From Bacteroidota bacterium (GTDB lineage: Bacteria; Bacteroidota; Bacteroidia; Chitinophagales; JADIYW01): a stretch of 64,000 bases of DNA. The stretch covers positions 62,001 through 126,000 of the forward strand of contig JADIYW010000003.1 in assembly GCA_016705125.1 (NCBI GenBank). Direction: 5' to 3'. Position 1 is the first letter of the stretch. Every line of letters begins with the position of its first letter. The notes under the pieces are model-generated. The model ran no database searches. It was not told where the DNA came from and saw nothing but the letters and a program-made list of their open reading frames with translations. A program made the translations under genes and the position numbers. This document shows, in pieces, positions 9,426-18,732 of the stretch.

Positions 9426-12074
9426 TTAAATTTCTTTTACGATGTTTAAAAAGTCTTCTAATTTATATGCTCCGTCAACTGTCCGCCTTTCGTAAACCAT
9501 AAAGTAACGATAATTATTTCCTGCTTTACTTGCCCAAAGTCCGCCAAGTCTTATTTTTTGTTCTGCGTCTAAGTGGTCGCCTTTGGTTTCTAATAAAATT
9601 GTCTTATCGCTTTTTGTCTGAATGATAAAGTCTGGATAATGATTTACAAAACCGTTAATTCTAAAACCTTTGCGTTCTATGTTTCTTGTCCAAAAAGCAA
9701 TGTTTGTCATGTTACCAATTTCATTGATTACACGTTCTTCATAGCCGTTCATGCTCCCTTCTTTCTCGTAAAGCGATTTTGTGATATCTTTCGCTGTTTC
9801 TCCTGGTGAAATGCTTTTTGCTAAAGTGAACGATGGTTTGATAAACACTTTATCGGTGTCTAAAAAGTCTTTGAATTTCTTCTCTGCAAACTGCTCTGAA
9901 AGTGCTATAATTTTAAACTTGATTTTGTCTTTGTAAGTGTATTCGTTGGCTGCTAAGTCGCCAAATTGCTCGTCTTTGAAATCTTCTAAAATTCTGTTGA
10001 TGTATTTTTCAATTTCTTTGTCGGGAATTGGAAACATATTACCAATTAAATCCATTAAACGTTTTGTAAAGTTTTTTACTCTGCTGTCTTTTCGAGATGG
10101 GTCAAGAATGTAAGCCATTACACTCTCTTTTACTTCTCCGTCAAGCCTTACAAATGTTGGCGTATGTTCTTTTTTAGTTTCGTCTAAGTCAACTTTGTAG
10201 AGTTCTGCTGTAATGCTGCCAAAAGCAATGTTGGTGTCGGCTTTGCTCAAAGCAAAACCGTCTAAAAGATTTTCCTTTTCTAAAGGCAATTCTTCTTCTT
10301 TCTTTCCGAATAAGTCGTTGGCAGGAACTTTTAAATAAAACTGTGGTAAATTAATTTGTCCTGCCTGTTCTTGGAAAATGTCTTTAATGCTATATGTTTT
10401 CACAAGCTGTTGTATTTCGTTTGGCAAAGCTGTTGTGTTGTTTGCTTCCATTTCGGAAACTGTTTTTTCAAAGGCTTGATTTTGTTCTATTGCTGATTTT
10501 TCAATTTCGGAAAGAATATTGTCTGAACCATTATTTATTTGATTTTCTTGATTCGCCTGATTTTCCTCATTCCAATTTGCTATTCTCCTTGTATCTATAT
10601 CATCGGCCAGATTTGTTTCAGTGGTTTCCGTTTTTGTTGGTGCAAATAAATCCTGAAAATCATTTAATCCTGTTAATCTTGGTGCAGACATTTGAGGGTC
10701 AGCCAATTTATAATCTTTGTCGCTGAAACCTGCCTTGTTTAAGCCTTTCACAATATTGTCTAATGTATCTAGGAATTTTGATGACGCAGTTAAAACAAAA
10801 CTTAAATTGAGTAACGGAAAGTTGTGTTTCATTACATAAGGTTGTCGTAAAACTCTACCCAAAATTTGTTCAACATCAACTGCTGAACTTTTGTCTGCTA
10901 ATGATGCTAAGATGTAAGCAAACGGACAGTCCCAACCTTCTTTCAATGCGTTGATGGTAATAATATAACGGACTTCACACTCTTTGCTCATTAAGTCAAG
11001 TCCTTTTATTTCATTGATGTTTGCCGTTTTAATTTTAATTTGTTCGGCAGGGATTTTTAACTCAATGAGTTTTTCTTTCAGTTTCTGAACATTTGATTTT
11101 TCTTCTTCTTCGTTCAAAAAGTTTTTTCCGTTTTTGGGTTGTGCCTGAAACAATACAATTGGTCGAATGTATTTACCACCTTTCTTTTCTTCTTCAATTG
11201 CTTGCAATTCCAAACGTTTTTGAAGTTGCAAACTGGAATTGATTACTTCTGTTTTGTCTTGGTGGTTGTAAACAATTACAGGCAATTTTACCATGTTTTC
11301 CTTTTTCAATTCCAAGGCATCAATGAAACTTACAATGTTGCTATTTTTTCTTGGAGTGGCTGTAAGGTCAAGAATAAAACAAGGATTAAACTCTTTGAGC
11401 ATATCTACACTTAATTCCGTTTCTGCGTTGTGGCTTTCGTCCACAACTACCATAGGATTTAAGTATTGCATTACTTTCATTAACGATATTTCTTCTTCTT
11501 TGCCAAGTAGTGTTTCAAAAGATTGTAACGAACCGTTTTGCTCAAATACTTTTCTTCCTTCCTTGTTGGCTGTTCTAATGCTATCAAAACTCAATACAAA
11601 AATGTTCAACTGTTCTTTTACCGAAGTAGCGTTAAATCCGCTTCCTTGTAGCAATGCAGCTTTATCAAATACTTCAACCTTATTACCGAAATGAGAATTT
11701 ATCTTTTGACGATAAGGATGATTAGTGTCTTTTAAGTTTTTAATGGTTTGGTCTAAAATAGTAATGGATGGAACCAACCAAACAACTGCCTTTGGTTTGT
11801 CGTAAGCAAAGGCATCAAAAATTGTTTTGATTGCGTTGCAAGCAATAAAGGTTTTACCGCCTGCGGTTGGCACTTTCACACAAATATGTGGCACTCGTGC
11901 CACATTATTTTTGTAGGGTTCTATGGCTGTGCCGGCAAATGGAAACAAAGGTGTTTTTGGGTGCTTTGCCCAAAAATTATAAAATGCATCTTTCACGTCT
12001 TTGGTTTCTTGCACTTGCTCCAAAAACAATGAAAGGTCGTTTATTACTTGTTGTTGATATGGTTTTAATTCCAT
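9426..12074 (-). CDS. res: Type III restriction enzyme, Res (helicase-nuclease) subunit
   Basis: An 882-residue SF2 translocase with a C-terminal nuclease, the restriction half of a type III system. Motif I is VPTAGGKT (68-75), motif II DESH (212-215), motif III TATPR (238-242), and motif VI is QILGRVLRQPY. The nuclease signature near the end is PDFIIQ (Asp815) followed by LLETKGD (Glu829, Lys831), a PD-(D/E)XK site. Length matches family members. It is the last gene of a four-gene operon, and three bases separate it from the small nuclease-like gene upstream. With Mod it would cleave DNA or phage genomes carrying head-to-head unmodified sites. All diagnostic residues are intact in a single frame. 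Confidence 0.92.
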   Translation of the reverse strand: MELKPYQQQVINDLSLFLEQVQETKDVKDAFYNFWAKHPKTPLFPFAGTAIEPYKNNVARVPHICVKVPTAGGKTFIACNAIKTIFDAFAYDKPKAVVWLVPSITILDQTIKNLKDTNHPYRQKINSHFGNKVEVFDKAALLQGSGFNATSVKEQLNIFVLSFDSIRTANKEGRKVFEQNGSLQSFETLLGKEEEISLMKVMQYLNPMVVVDESHNAETELSVDMLKEFNPCFILDLTATPRKNSNIVSFIDALELKKENMVKLPVIVYNHQDKTEVINSSLQLQKRLELQAIEEEKKGGKYIRPIVLFQAQPKNGKNFLNEEEEKSNVQKLKEKLIELKIPAEQIKIKTANINEIKGLDLMSKECEVRYIITINALKEGWDCPFAYILASLADKSSAVDVEQILGRVLRQPYVMKHNFPLLNLSFVLTASSKFLDTLDNIVKGLNKAGFSDKDYKLADPQMSAPRLTGLNDFQDLFAPTKTETTETNLADDIDTRRIANWNEENQANQENQINNGSDNILSEIEKSAIEQNQAFEKTVSEMEANNTTALPNEIQQLVKTYSIKDIFQEQAGQINLPQFYLKVPANDLFGKKEEELPLEKENLLDGFALSKADTNIAFGSITAELYKVDLDETKKEHTPTFVRLDGEVKESVMAYILDPSRKDSRVKNFTKRLMDLIGNMFPIPDKEIEKYINRILEDFKDEQFGDLAANEYTYKDKIKFKIIALSEQFAEKKFKDFLDTDKVFIKPSFTLAKSISPGETAKDITKSLYEKEGSMNGYEERVINEIGNMTNIAFWTRNIERKGFRINGFVNHYPDFIIQTKSDKTILLETKGDHLDAEQKIRLGGLWASKAGNNYRYFMVYERRTVDGAYKLEDFLNIVKEI

Positions 12075-12077
12075 TGC

Positions 12078-12608
12078 TTATGCGTATAACAAAGGTTCTA
12101 TTAAAAAAGATGTACTCACCTGATAATCAATATAATTATCCTTATCAAATTTGTATTTGTCTTCCTCCTTTAAATTTTTGTTTTTCTTTGAAACTTTTGA
12201 ATCACAAATACGTATTTTTTTGATATTATAATTACCAATTTTCAAATCAACTCTAGCAGCACTTTTTATTATAAAATCTACAAACTCTTTTGCAGCATTT
12301 AGTTGTTTATGTGCTGATTCATTTGATAACTTCAATTCAATTACAAATACTGAAAAGTTATTTTTTTCTTCTATGAACAGAATGTAGTCGCACATTTTTT
12401 TTAATGACGAAATGTCTTTAAAATATGGAAAATCTGCAACAGTAAATCTATATAAAGCATATTCGATGTTAGGATTTCTTTTTACAATAGAATATTCTTG
12501 TTTAAAAGGTTTTCCATTTTCATCTTTGTCTTCTTCAATTAATGCAGATTGTTTTGAAGGCTTATACTTATCAGCAATAATCTGATTGATAATAGCTAAA
12601 TTACTCAT
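12078..12608 (-). CDS. Small PD-(D/E)XK-like protein encoded within the type III RM operon
   Basis: A 176-residue soluble protein I cannot place in a named family. The central part reads CDYILFIEE...FSVFVIELKLS, giving Asp74 - 16 residues - Glu91-x-Lys93, followed by a helix with a glutamine (KQLNAAKEFVDFI, Gln102). This is the order of a PD-(D/E)XK nuclease core. A glutamate in the N-terminal helix (NIEYALYRF, Glu49) could complete it. Its ATG overlaps the ATPase stop by eight bases (ATGAGTAA), so translation is coupled. Inference: it is the effector partner of the ATPase. A non-catalytic accessory subunit is the main alternative. Confidence 0.6.
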   Translation of the reverse strand: MSNLAIINQIIADKYKPSKQSALIEEDKDENGKPFKQEYSIVKRNPNIEYALYRFTVADFPYFKDISSLKKMCDYILFIEEKNNFSVFVIELKLSNESAHKQLNAAKEFVDFIIKSAARVDLKIGNYNIKKIRICDSKVSKKNKNLKEEDKYKFDKDNYIDYQVSTSFLIEPLLYA

Positions 12609-14010
12609 TTATCGTTCCGTATTTTAATGAATAATAAAGTTCCTCTGCAATAGTATTTTGTTTTTGAATTTCCTTATCCACAGAAGGGATATCAAATCCA
12701 CTTTCGGTAATAGTAATTTGTTTAACTTCTGTTTTTAAAGCTTCTTTTCCTCTTGTAACTTTAAAATCAAAAACATAAGCAGCAACTTCATTAGCAATTA
12801 AATATTCATCTTCTCTATAATCACCTTTGTCTTTAGCCAATTTTTTTAATTTTTCATCGCCTTTTTCTATCATAATAAGATTATTAAACTCTCTAACAAT
12901 GTAATCACTATGTGTGCTAATAATTAGCCTTAATCCTTTGTTAACAAGTCTAGAAAATATTCTAGCTAATTTTATTTGGTTATCAGGATGAAGATTAACC
13001 TCTGGTTCATCAATAATTACTAAATCGTTATGTTGTGCTTCATGCTTTAAGTAAATAACTAAACTTGCTAAAGTTTTTACTATTGATGAACTTTGATGAA
13101 ACGATAATTGCTGAGTTTTGGCAGCTTTATCACTAGAAAATTCAACACTTCCATATTTTGTTACAACTACTTTTCCTTTTAATAACTCTGTTTCAATTTC
13201 TGTCGCAAAATTGTAATATGGGCTATTGATTTTGATTTTATTTTCTAAGTCTTCTGCCATTTGCAAACAATCTTTAATAGGCTGAGGATATCTTGTGCTT
13301 CTTTTGAAAAACAAATCAATTAAATCAGCATCTTTTTTATTTGCAATAGCTTCAATATGGTCGAAAGCTTCATTTCGTTTTAAGGATAATTCTTTACTAA
13401 ATGTGTATATTGAATTTCGTTCAACAGGAAAAATAATTGAATTGCTAATTGGATAAAAGGCTAATAAAGAATACAAACGAGATAAAAAAACAATTTCTAA
13501 AAAATCTGTAAAGTCCTCATTTTTGATTCCATTTTCCTTAACTTTTACATTTATAATTTTACTGTTTATTTTCTTTAATAAAGAAAATGAAAAAGAATAA
13601 TAATTTAGCTCAGTGTCAAATTCTAATGCTACAAAATTTGAAACAAACTCATCATTAGATTCAATGACATTAATTTCGGTTTTTTGAAAAAATGTATCTG
13701 ATTTGCTTTCTTGAACAGAAAATAAATTCCATAAATTGTTTTTTGTTTTTAAAACTTCACTATTTCTAAAATTCAATAAAATTTCACTATTAATTTCAAT
13801 ACTAAATTGTTTTTCGACTAATGCTTGTTTTACAAAATCATCCGACAACCTAATGCCAATAGACTTATTATTTAACTTTGTTAAAGCATAAATAACATAA
13901 GCCATATAGGTCTTTCCTGTTCCATTAGGTCCACAAAAAACATTTAGTTTTTTTGATAAATCTATAGTTCCTTCCTTTATGGCGCCCAATTCTTTTACTT
14001 GAATTTTCAT
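12601..14010 (-). CDS. ABC-type (AAA_15/AAA_21-like) ATPase within the type III RM operon
   Basis: A 469-residue SMC/RecF-like ATPase. Walker A GPNGTGKT (27-34) follows the strand IDLSKKLNVFC. A divergent signature-like segment (LSFHQSSSIVKTLASLVIYL, from 302) precedes Walker B LVIIDEPEVNLHP (Asp334, Glu335). The H-loop is IISTHSDYIV (His367). The ~230 residues between are a helical insertion. No Toprim domain follows, so it is not an OLD nuclease. This architecture is shared by ATPases of two-gene defence systems such as Septu, PARIS and AbiL. It lies 36 bases after mod and overlaps the next gene. By eye its DNA is more AT-rich than mod and res, hinting at separate origin. Confidence 0.8.
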   Translation of the reverse strand: MKIQVKELGAIKEGTIDLSKKLNVFCGPNGTGKTYMAYVIYALTKLNNKSIGIRLSDDFVKQALVEKQFSIEINSEILLNFRNSEVLKTKNNLWNLFSVQESKSDTFFQKTEINVIESNDEFVSNFVALEFDTELNYYSFSFSLLKKINSKIINVKVKENGIKNEDFTDFLEIVFLSRLYSLLAFYPISNSIIFPVERNSIYTFSKELSLKRNEAFDHIEAIANKKDADLIDLFFKRSTRYPQPIKDCLQMAEDLENKIKINSPYYNFATEIETELLKGKVVVTKYGSVEFSSDKAAKTQQLSFHQSSSIVKTLASLVIYLKHEAQHNDLVIIDEPEVNLHPDNQIKLARIFSRLVNKGLRLIISTHSDYIVREFNNLIMIEKGDEKLKKLAKDKGDYREDEYLIANEVAAYVFDFKVTRGKEALKTEVKQITITESGFDIPSVDKEIQKQNTIAEELYYSLKYGTINE

Positions 14011-14046
14011 TTCATTATTGTTAAATGTTTTGCAAATATATGTTTT

Positions 14047-15623
14047 TTAAAATCTTGTTATGTCTCTTGGTATTTTTTTGAAAATGATGTGATGCTTTGT
14101 CATAAAATCTTTTGTAAGCAAACAATTGTCGGCATAAATTACATACTGCTCGGCTTTGGTTTTCATGGTGGCTAAAAAAGCATGGTCTAAGGTGGTTACT
14201 TCGTCTTGCTCGTAGTGGAAGTAATACGCTGTATCATTGTTCTTGCCCAAGAAATGTTTATTGTCTTTATGTTTTGTTTCAGTTAAAGGCGTTTTGGTTT
14301 CGGTGTAGTAAACGTATTGCCGAATTTTTTCAATGCCCACCAATTCATTCAAATTACCATCGTCTAAAAACATTGGTTGCCCAAGTTTAAAGAAGTCAAA
14401 ATTTCCTTTTGTCGCTTCTGCTGTTCCGTAACCTTTTATAACTCTTTTTACTCTTTCTGCTGTTATTGTTTCTGCATAATCTTCCATTTCAATGCAAATA
14501 AATTTTCTTTTGCCACCATCTTTTTTGTTTAAGTTTAACACTGCATGGGCAGTTGTGCCTGAACCTGCGAAAGAGTCGAGGATGATGGAGTTTTTATTGG
14601 TTGAAATTTGTAAAATTCGTTCAATTAATGAGGGTGGTTTAGGTGTATCAAATGTAACTTTATCAAAAAGTCTTTTAATTTCCCTTTTTGCATCATCATT
14701 ACTACCTACTTCATCGTATAACCAAATTGTTTTAGGTATTACGCCTTGCTTAACTTCCGATAAGAACTTTTTAATACGAGGAACATTCATTCCATTTTCA
14801 CCAAACCAAATACGATTATCTTTCACTAACTCTTCATATCTTTCTTTTGTAAATTGCCAACTACGACCAATAGGTGGGAAAAAGGATTTTCCTATTGGAG
14901 TAATAATCTCATAAATATATGCTTCAGATGGGGTTTTAACTTGAATAGGTTGAGAAGCCCAAACTCCTCTATAATCATTATCTAAATTTTTATAAGTAGC
15001 AATTTGATTTTCTGTTAGTTCTAATAAATTGATTTTATAAATACTTTTTGTTTGGCATAAAAAAGAATAAAGTCGTGTGTTGTAGATAAATATTTCGCAT
15101 CATTACTTTGTGTATATTTTTTTTGCCAAATAATATTTGCAACAAAATTCAACCCTCCAAAAATCTCATCACAAACCAATTTCAAATTAGATTGCTCATT
15201 ATCGTCAATAGAAATAAAGATTGCTCCATCGTCAGCCAACAATTTTTGTAGTAATTTCAAACGTGGATACATCATACAAAGCCATTTGTCGTGTCTTGTT
15301 AAGTCTTCCGCTTCTTTGCCTACAACTTGTCCAAGCCACTTTTTTATTTTCGGGTCGTTCACATTGTCGTTATACACCCAACTTTCGTTTCCTGTGTTGT
15401 AAGGTGGGTCTATGTAGATGCACTTTACTTTTCCTTCGTATTCGGGCAATAAGGCTTTTAAGGCTTCAAGGTTGTCGCCATGTATTATTTTATTTCCGCT
15501 GTTGGTTTCATGGTCTGTTTGTGTTCCGTTGTCAAAGCCGTAGGAGTGTTCCAATACTTTAAATGGAACATCCATGTGATGATTGATAACTTTATCTTTT
15601 CCTATCCAGTGTAATGTTGGCAT
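14047..15623 (-). CDS. mod: Type III DNA methyltransferase, Mod subunit, one frameshift as sequenced
   Basis: N6-adenine methyltransferase and recognition subunit of the type III system. Motif IV IYIDPPYNTG (Asp72-Tyr75) precedes motif I ILDSFAGSGTTAHAVL near the C-terminus, the beta-class order typical of Mod. The central target-recognition region lies between them. The frame breaks in the AAAAA run 15045-15049. One added A gives AKQKSIYKINLLELTENQIATY and continues without interruption to the stop at 14047, for a total of ~525 residues. Mod genes elsewhere phase-vary at simple repeats, but a five-base run and the many similar indels nearby favour a sequencing error. It is the first gene of the operon, with the ATPase 36 bases downstream. 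Confidence 0.85.
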
Positions 15624-15697
15624 CTATGTTTTTTGTGCATTTAAGTTGTAAATTTAGTTTTTATTTAACTTAATTAAAATATTTCTTTCCGTTCTTT

Positions 15698-16795
15698 TCA
15701 ATCCCTATATATTTCCAATAACTTATTTTCTTCCACTTCCCAGCACAATTCCTTTTTCGCCATTTGGCAATTGGTGCGTAGTAAATTATAATTGAATGGG
15801 TTGTTTATTAAATCGTTTATGGCAGATACTATTTCTTGGGTTTCCATGGTATTGATTAAAAAGGAAGTTTGGTATTTGTCTGCAATTTGTTTGTATTCAA
15901 TAAAGTCGATACAAATGGATGGCAACTCTGCTTGAATATAATCAAGCGTTTTATTACCTAATGAAAGTCGATAACTAATACTTGAATTAATATCTAATAA
16001 GTTTATTCCAATCAATGCATTATTAGTAATTTCTTTAAGTTTTGATGGAGCAATATTGCCCAAAAAATGAACCTTATTTTCTATCCTCAAATGTTTGGCA
16101 ATTATCTCCAAATTTTCCTTTATATCGCCATCGCCTGCCAAGTATAATGGCGTATTTATCCGTACCATCGCTACCAATAGTTTTTCCAATCCTCTTCCCC
16201 TATTTAAAGCACCTTGATACAAAAGGTATTTTCCTTTATTTTCATTTCTTATTGGATTGTAGTAAGGGAAGTTCCTAATAACGCCAATCTCTTTATTGTA
16301 TATTTTAGAAAATAAATCTGCAATGGATTGGGTAACGGTATATGTTTTATCTACATGTTTAAACGTAAACCTTTCTATTGAAGTCCAAAAAGCTTTTAAT
16401 TTAGGTCGATGCGCAATTTCTTCACTTTCTGTAAAATACTCATGGGCATCGTAATACACTTTTTTTCCTTTCAGTTTGGCTACCAAAATACAGGGTAATA
16501 TCGTATCTAAATCAATACCACAAACAATATCAAATCGGGTAAACAATAATTTTAGGAATAGCCTTATGTTTAATATAAGGTAAAAACCGAATCCTTTTTT
16601 AAATAAATACTTTAATCTAATTTGTTTAAATTCTTTATTTTCAATATTTAATGACTTTTTAGTTAATCTTCCAATCAAAGTAATATTTGCCCCGTTTTTT
16701 GCCAATGTACTACAAATACGATCCATTCTTTGGTCGCTTACCAAATCATTACTTACTGTAAATACTATTTTTGGTTCAGACTTTCTCGAGTTCAT
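15698..16795 (-). CDS. Glycosyltransferase family 4-type protein
   Basis: A 365-residue GT-B glycosyltransferase. The N-terminal domain begins IVFTVSNDLVSDQRMDRIC and includes VYYDAHEYFTESEE. The C-terminal domain has GRGLEKLLVAMV, PLYLAGDGD and a KVHFLGNI segment typical of GT1/GT4 donor domains. The nucleotide-sugar donor is not evident. The ATG at 16795 is chosen (MNSRKSEPK); one at 16804 is equally possible. Either way it overlaps the 3' end of recQ by 20-29 bases on the same strand, an unusually long overlap, and is probably co-transcribed with recQ. Confidence 0.8.
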   Translation of the reverse strand: MNSRKSEPKIVFTVSNDLVSDQRMDRICSTLAKNGANITLIGRLTKKSLNIENKEFKQIRLKYLFKKGFGFYLILNIRLFLKLLFTRFDIVCGIDLDTILPCILVAKLKGKKVYYDAHEYFTESEEIAHRPKLKAFWTSIERFTFKHVDKTYTVTQSIADLFSKIYNKEIGVIRNFPYYNPIRNENKGKYLLYQGALNRGRGLEKLLVAMVRINTPLYLAGDGDIKENLEIIAKHLRIENKVHFLGNIAPSKLKEITNNALIGINLLDINSSISYRLSLGNKTLDYIQAELPSICIDFIEYKQIADKYQTSFLINTMETQEIVSAINDLINNPFNYNLLRTNCQMAKKELCWEVEENKLLEIYRD

Positions 16796-18680
16796 TTCGG
16801 GCATTTAATTTTACTATATTTTCATCCATCATAAATCGCAATGCAGCAATATAGGATGCCTTTTGCAAATGACCATTATACAAATCTACTAATTTTTCAA
16901 GTGTCAATGGCTGTTGCTCCAGCTTATTAAAGATGTCTTTTGCCAATAAATCATATTCAGGTAATTTTTCTTTCGCCTTTTTCTCCAAACAATTATCACA
17001 AATCCCACAATTTGGAGCATTTTTCTCTCCAAAATAATTGGCAATAATGACTTGTCTACAGGTAGTTTCATTCGTTATATAATCTACAAATGCATTCATT
17101 TGTTGTGCTATATCTTCTTTTCTTTGTAATAGTTTTACATTGTTTATTCTCAAATTCTCTACCTGAAGTCGCTCCTCCAAAAACGTAATTTTTGGCTCAT
17201 CCGTTTGCATACTATAGCGCAAAATGTTTAATTTACTCAATTCTATTAGGTCATTTCTGACTTTCTTTTTGTCCATTTTTAATTTTGTGGACATAAATTG
17301 TTCATTTATTTTGACATAATCCTCCAGTATTCCGCCATAGTTGCGCAACAATGATTTTATTATTGGTTCATAAATTGGGTTTTCTACCTGAAATCGATAA
17401 AGCTTTCCCTTTTCGGCAATAATTTTCACCTTCGATGGCATCGCAAAACCATCATTCATAACCAATTTACCTTCGTCTTCCAGTATTTTCAGACAATTAA
17501 AGGTTTTATCTTGTTCTAAATGGAAATACTTACAAAATGCAATCAAATCAAAAGGATAGGTCATCATTTTGCCCGCATAAAATGCAATTTGCAAGTAATT
17601 ACACAAGGCGTCGTATACTTTTTTTATTTCCTCAACTTCAGGAAACCGCTTTTCCAATCTATTTTTGAGGTTAGTGATATCTACATTTTTATACAATAAA
17701 ACGGCATAACTTTTTTTCCCATCACGCCCTGCCCTGCCTGCTTCTTGGTAATATGCCTCAATGGTGTCGGGCAAATCGATATGTATCACCGTTCGAACGT
17801 CGGATTTGTCAATGCCCATTCCAAAGGCATTTGTACTACAAATCACTCTTGTTTTATTCAATATCCAATTTTCCTGCCTTTTTGAGCGCTCTTCTCCCTT
17901 CAAACCGGCATGATAAAAGGAAGATGGTATTTTTTCTTGCAACAAAAAATCAGATATTTCAGCCGTTTTTTTCCTGTTTCTTGCATATACGATTGCACTT
18001 CCCGGTACTTTTTTCAATATATCAACTGTTTTCTGAAATTTCACTTCTTCTTTCCTGCATACAAACGATAAATTGGACCGAATAAAGGATTTTGAAAATA
18101 TTAAATTAGACCTAAATTCCAGCTTATTCATTATATCTAACTGCACTTTCGGAGTGGCTGTTGCGGTTAGTGCAATTATGGGACAAGGATTTATGAGCTT
18201 TTTTACCGCTGCAATTTCCAAGTATGTAGGCCGAAAATCATAACCCCATTGCGAAATACAATGCGCCTCATCTATTGCCAAAAGGCCTATTTTCATGTTT
18301 TTTAGCCTTTCAATAAATTTTTCGCTTTTCAGTCGCTCCGGACTCACGTACAAAAATTTATACAATCCAAATTGTGCATTATCTAATGTCGTTTCTGTCT
18401 CGTGGTAACTCATGCCAGTAAATACTGCGCCAGCCCTTATATTACGCTCTTTAAGCTGGTACACTTGGTCTTTCATTAGCGCAATCAGCGGTGTAATCAC
18501 CAAACACAAACCATCCAAAAGCAATGCAGGCACCTGAAAACACACCGATTTTCCGCCGCCTGTGGGCAATATAGCTAATACATCCTTGCCTTCCACTACC
18601 GAATTGATTATCTCCAATTGTGGCGTTCTAAAGGTATCATAACCCCAATATGTTTTTAAAATTTCGTTTGGTGTAGTCAT
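16776..18680 (-). CDS. recQ: ATP-dependent DNA helicase RecQ
   Basis: A 634-residue 3'-5' helicase acting in recombination and fork repair. Motif 0 region GYDTFRTPQ, Walker A LPTGGGKS (38-45), DEAH (137-140) with the RecQ-specific CISQWGYDFRP, TATAT, and motif VI YYQEAGRAGRDG are present. The zinc-binding RecQ-Ct cysteines (CRQ...CGICDNC) lie at ~541-563, followed by a short helical tail. The HRDC domain appears to be missing or reduced, as in other short RecQ proteins of this phylum. A TAnnTTTG box lies 14 bases before the ATG. Confidence 0.93.
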   Translation of the reverse strand: MTTPNEILKTYWGYDTFRTPQLEIINSVVEGKDVLAILPTGGGKSVCFQVPALLLDGLCLVITPLIALMKDQVYQLKERNIRAGAVFTGMSYHETETTLDNAQFGLYKFLYVSPERLKSEKFIERLKNMKIGLLAIDEAHCISQWGYDFRPTYLEIAAVKKLINPCPIIALTATATPKVQLDIMNKLEFRSNLIFSKSFIRSNLSFVCRKEEVKFQKTVDILKKVPGSAIVYARNRKKTAEISDFLLQEKIPSSFYHAGLKGEERSKRQENWILNKTRVICSTNAFGMGIDKSDVRTVIHIDLPDTIEAYYQEAGRAGRDGKKSYAVLLYKNVDITNLKNRLEKRFPEVEEIKKVYDALCNYLQIAFYAGKMMTYPFDLIAFCKYFHLEQDKTFNCLKILEDEGKLVMNDGFAMPSKVKIIAEKGKLYRFQVENPIYEPIIKSLLRNYGGILEDYVKINEQFMSTKLKMDKKKVRNDLIELSKLNILRYSMQTDEPKITFLEERLQVENLRINNVKLLQRKEDIAQQMNAFVDYITNETTCRQVIIANYFGEKNAPNCGICDNCLEKKAKEKLPEYDLLAKDIFNKLEQQPLTLEKLVDLYNGHLQKASYIAALRFMMDENIVKLNARNELEKV

Positions 18681-18694
18681 AATTTGTTGGTTTC

Positions 18695-18702
18695 CAAATT
18701 TA
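18695..18702 (-). promoter_or_regulatory. -7 promoter element for recQ
   Basis: The minus strand reads TAAATTTG, an exact TAnnTTTG match, ending 14 bases before the recQ ATG. The implied leader is therefore very short (about 8 bases). It sits in the 52 bp divergent gap shared with the nucleoside phosphorylase gene. Confidence 0.4.
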
Positions 18703-18732
18703 TGCTTTAATTTGTTTAAAATTCAACCAAAT

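Noticed and set aside
12601..14010. OLD-family or Gabija GajA nuclease
   Set aside because: The ATPase ends about 100 residues after its H-loop and has no C-terminal Toprim motif (no conserved E and DxD cluster).
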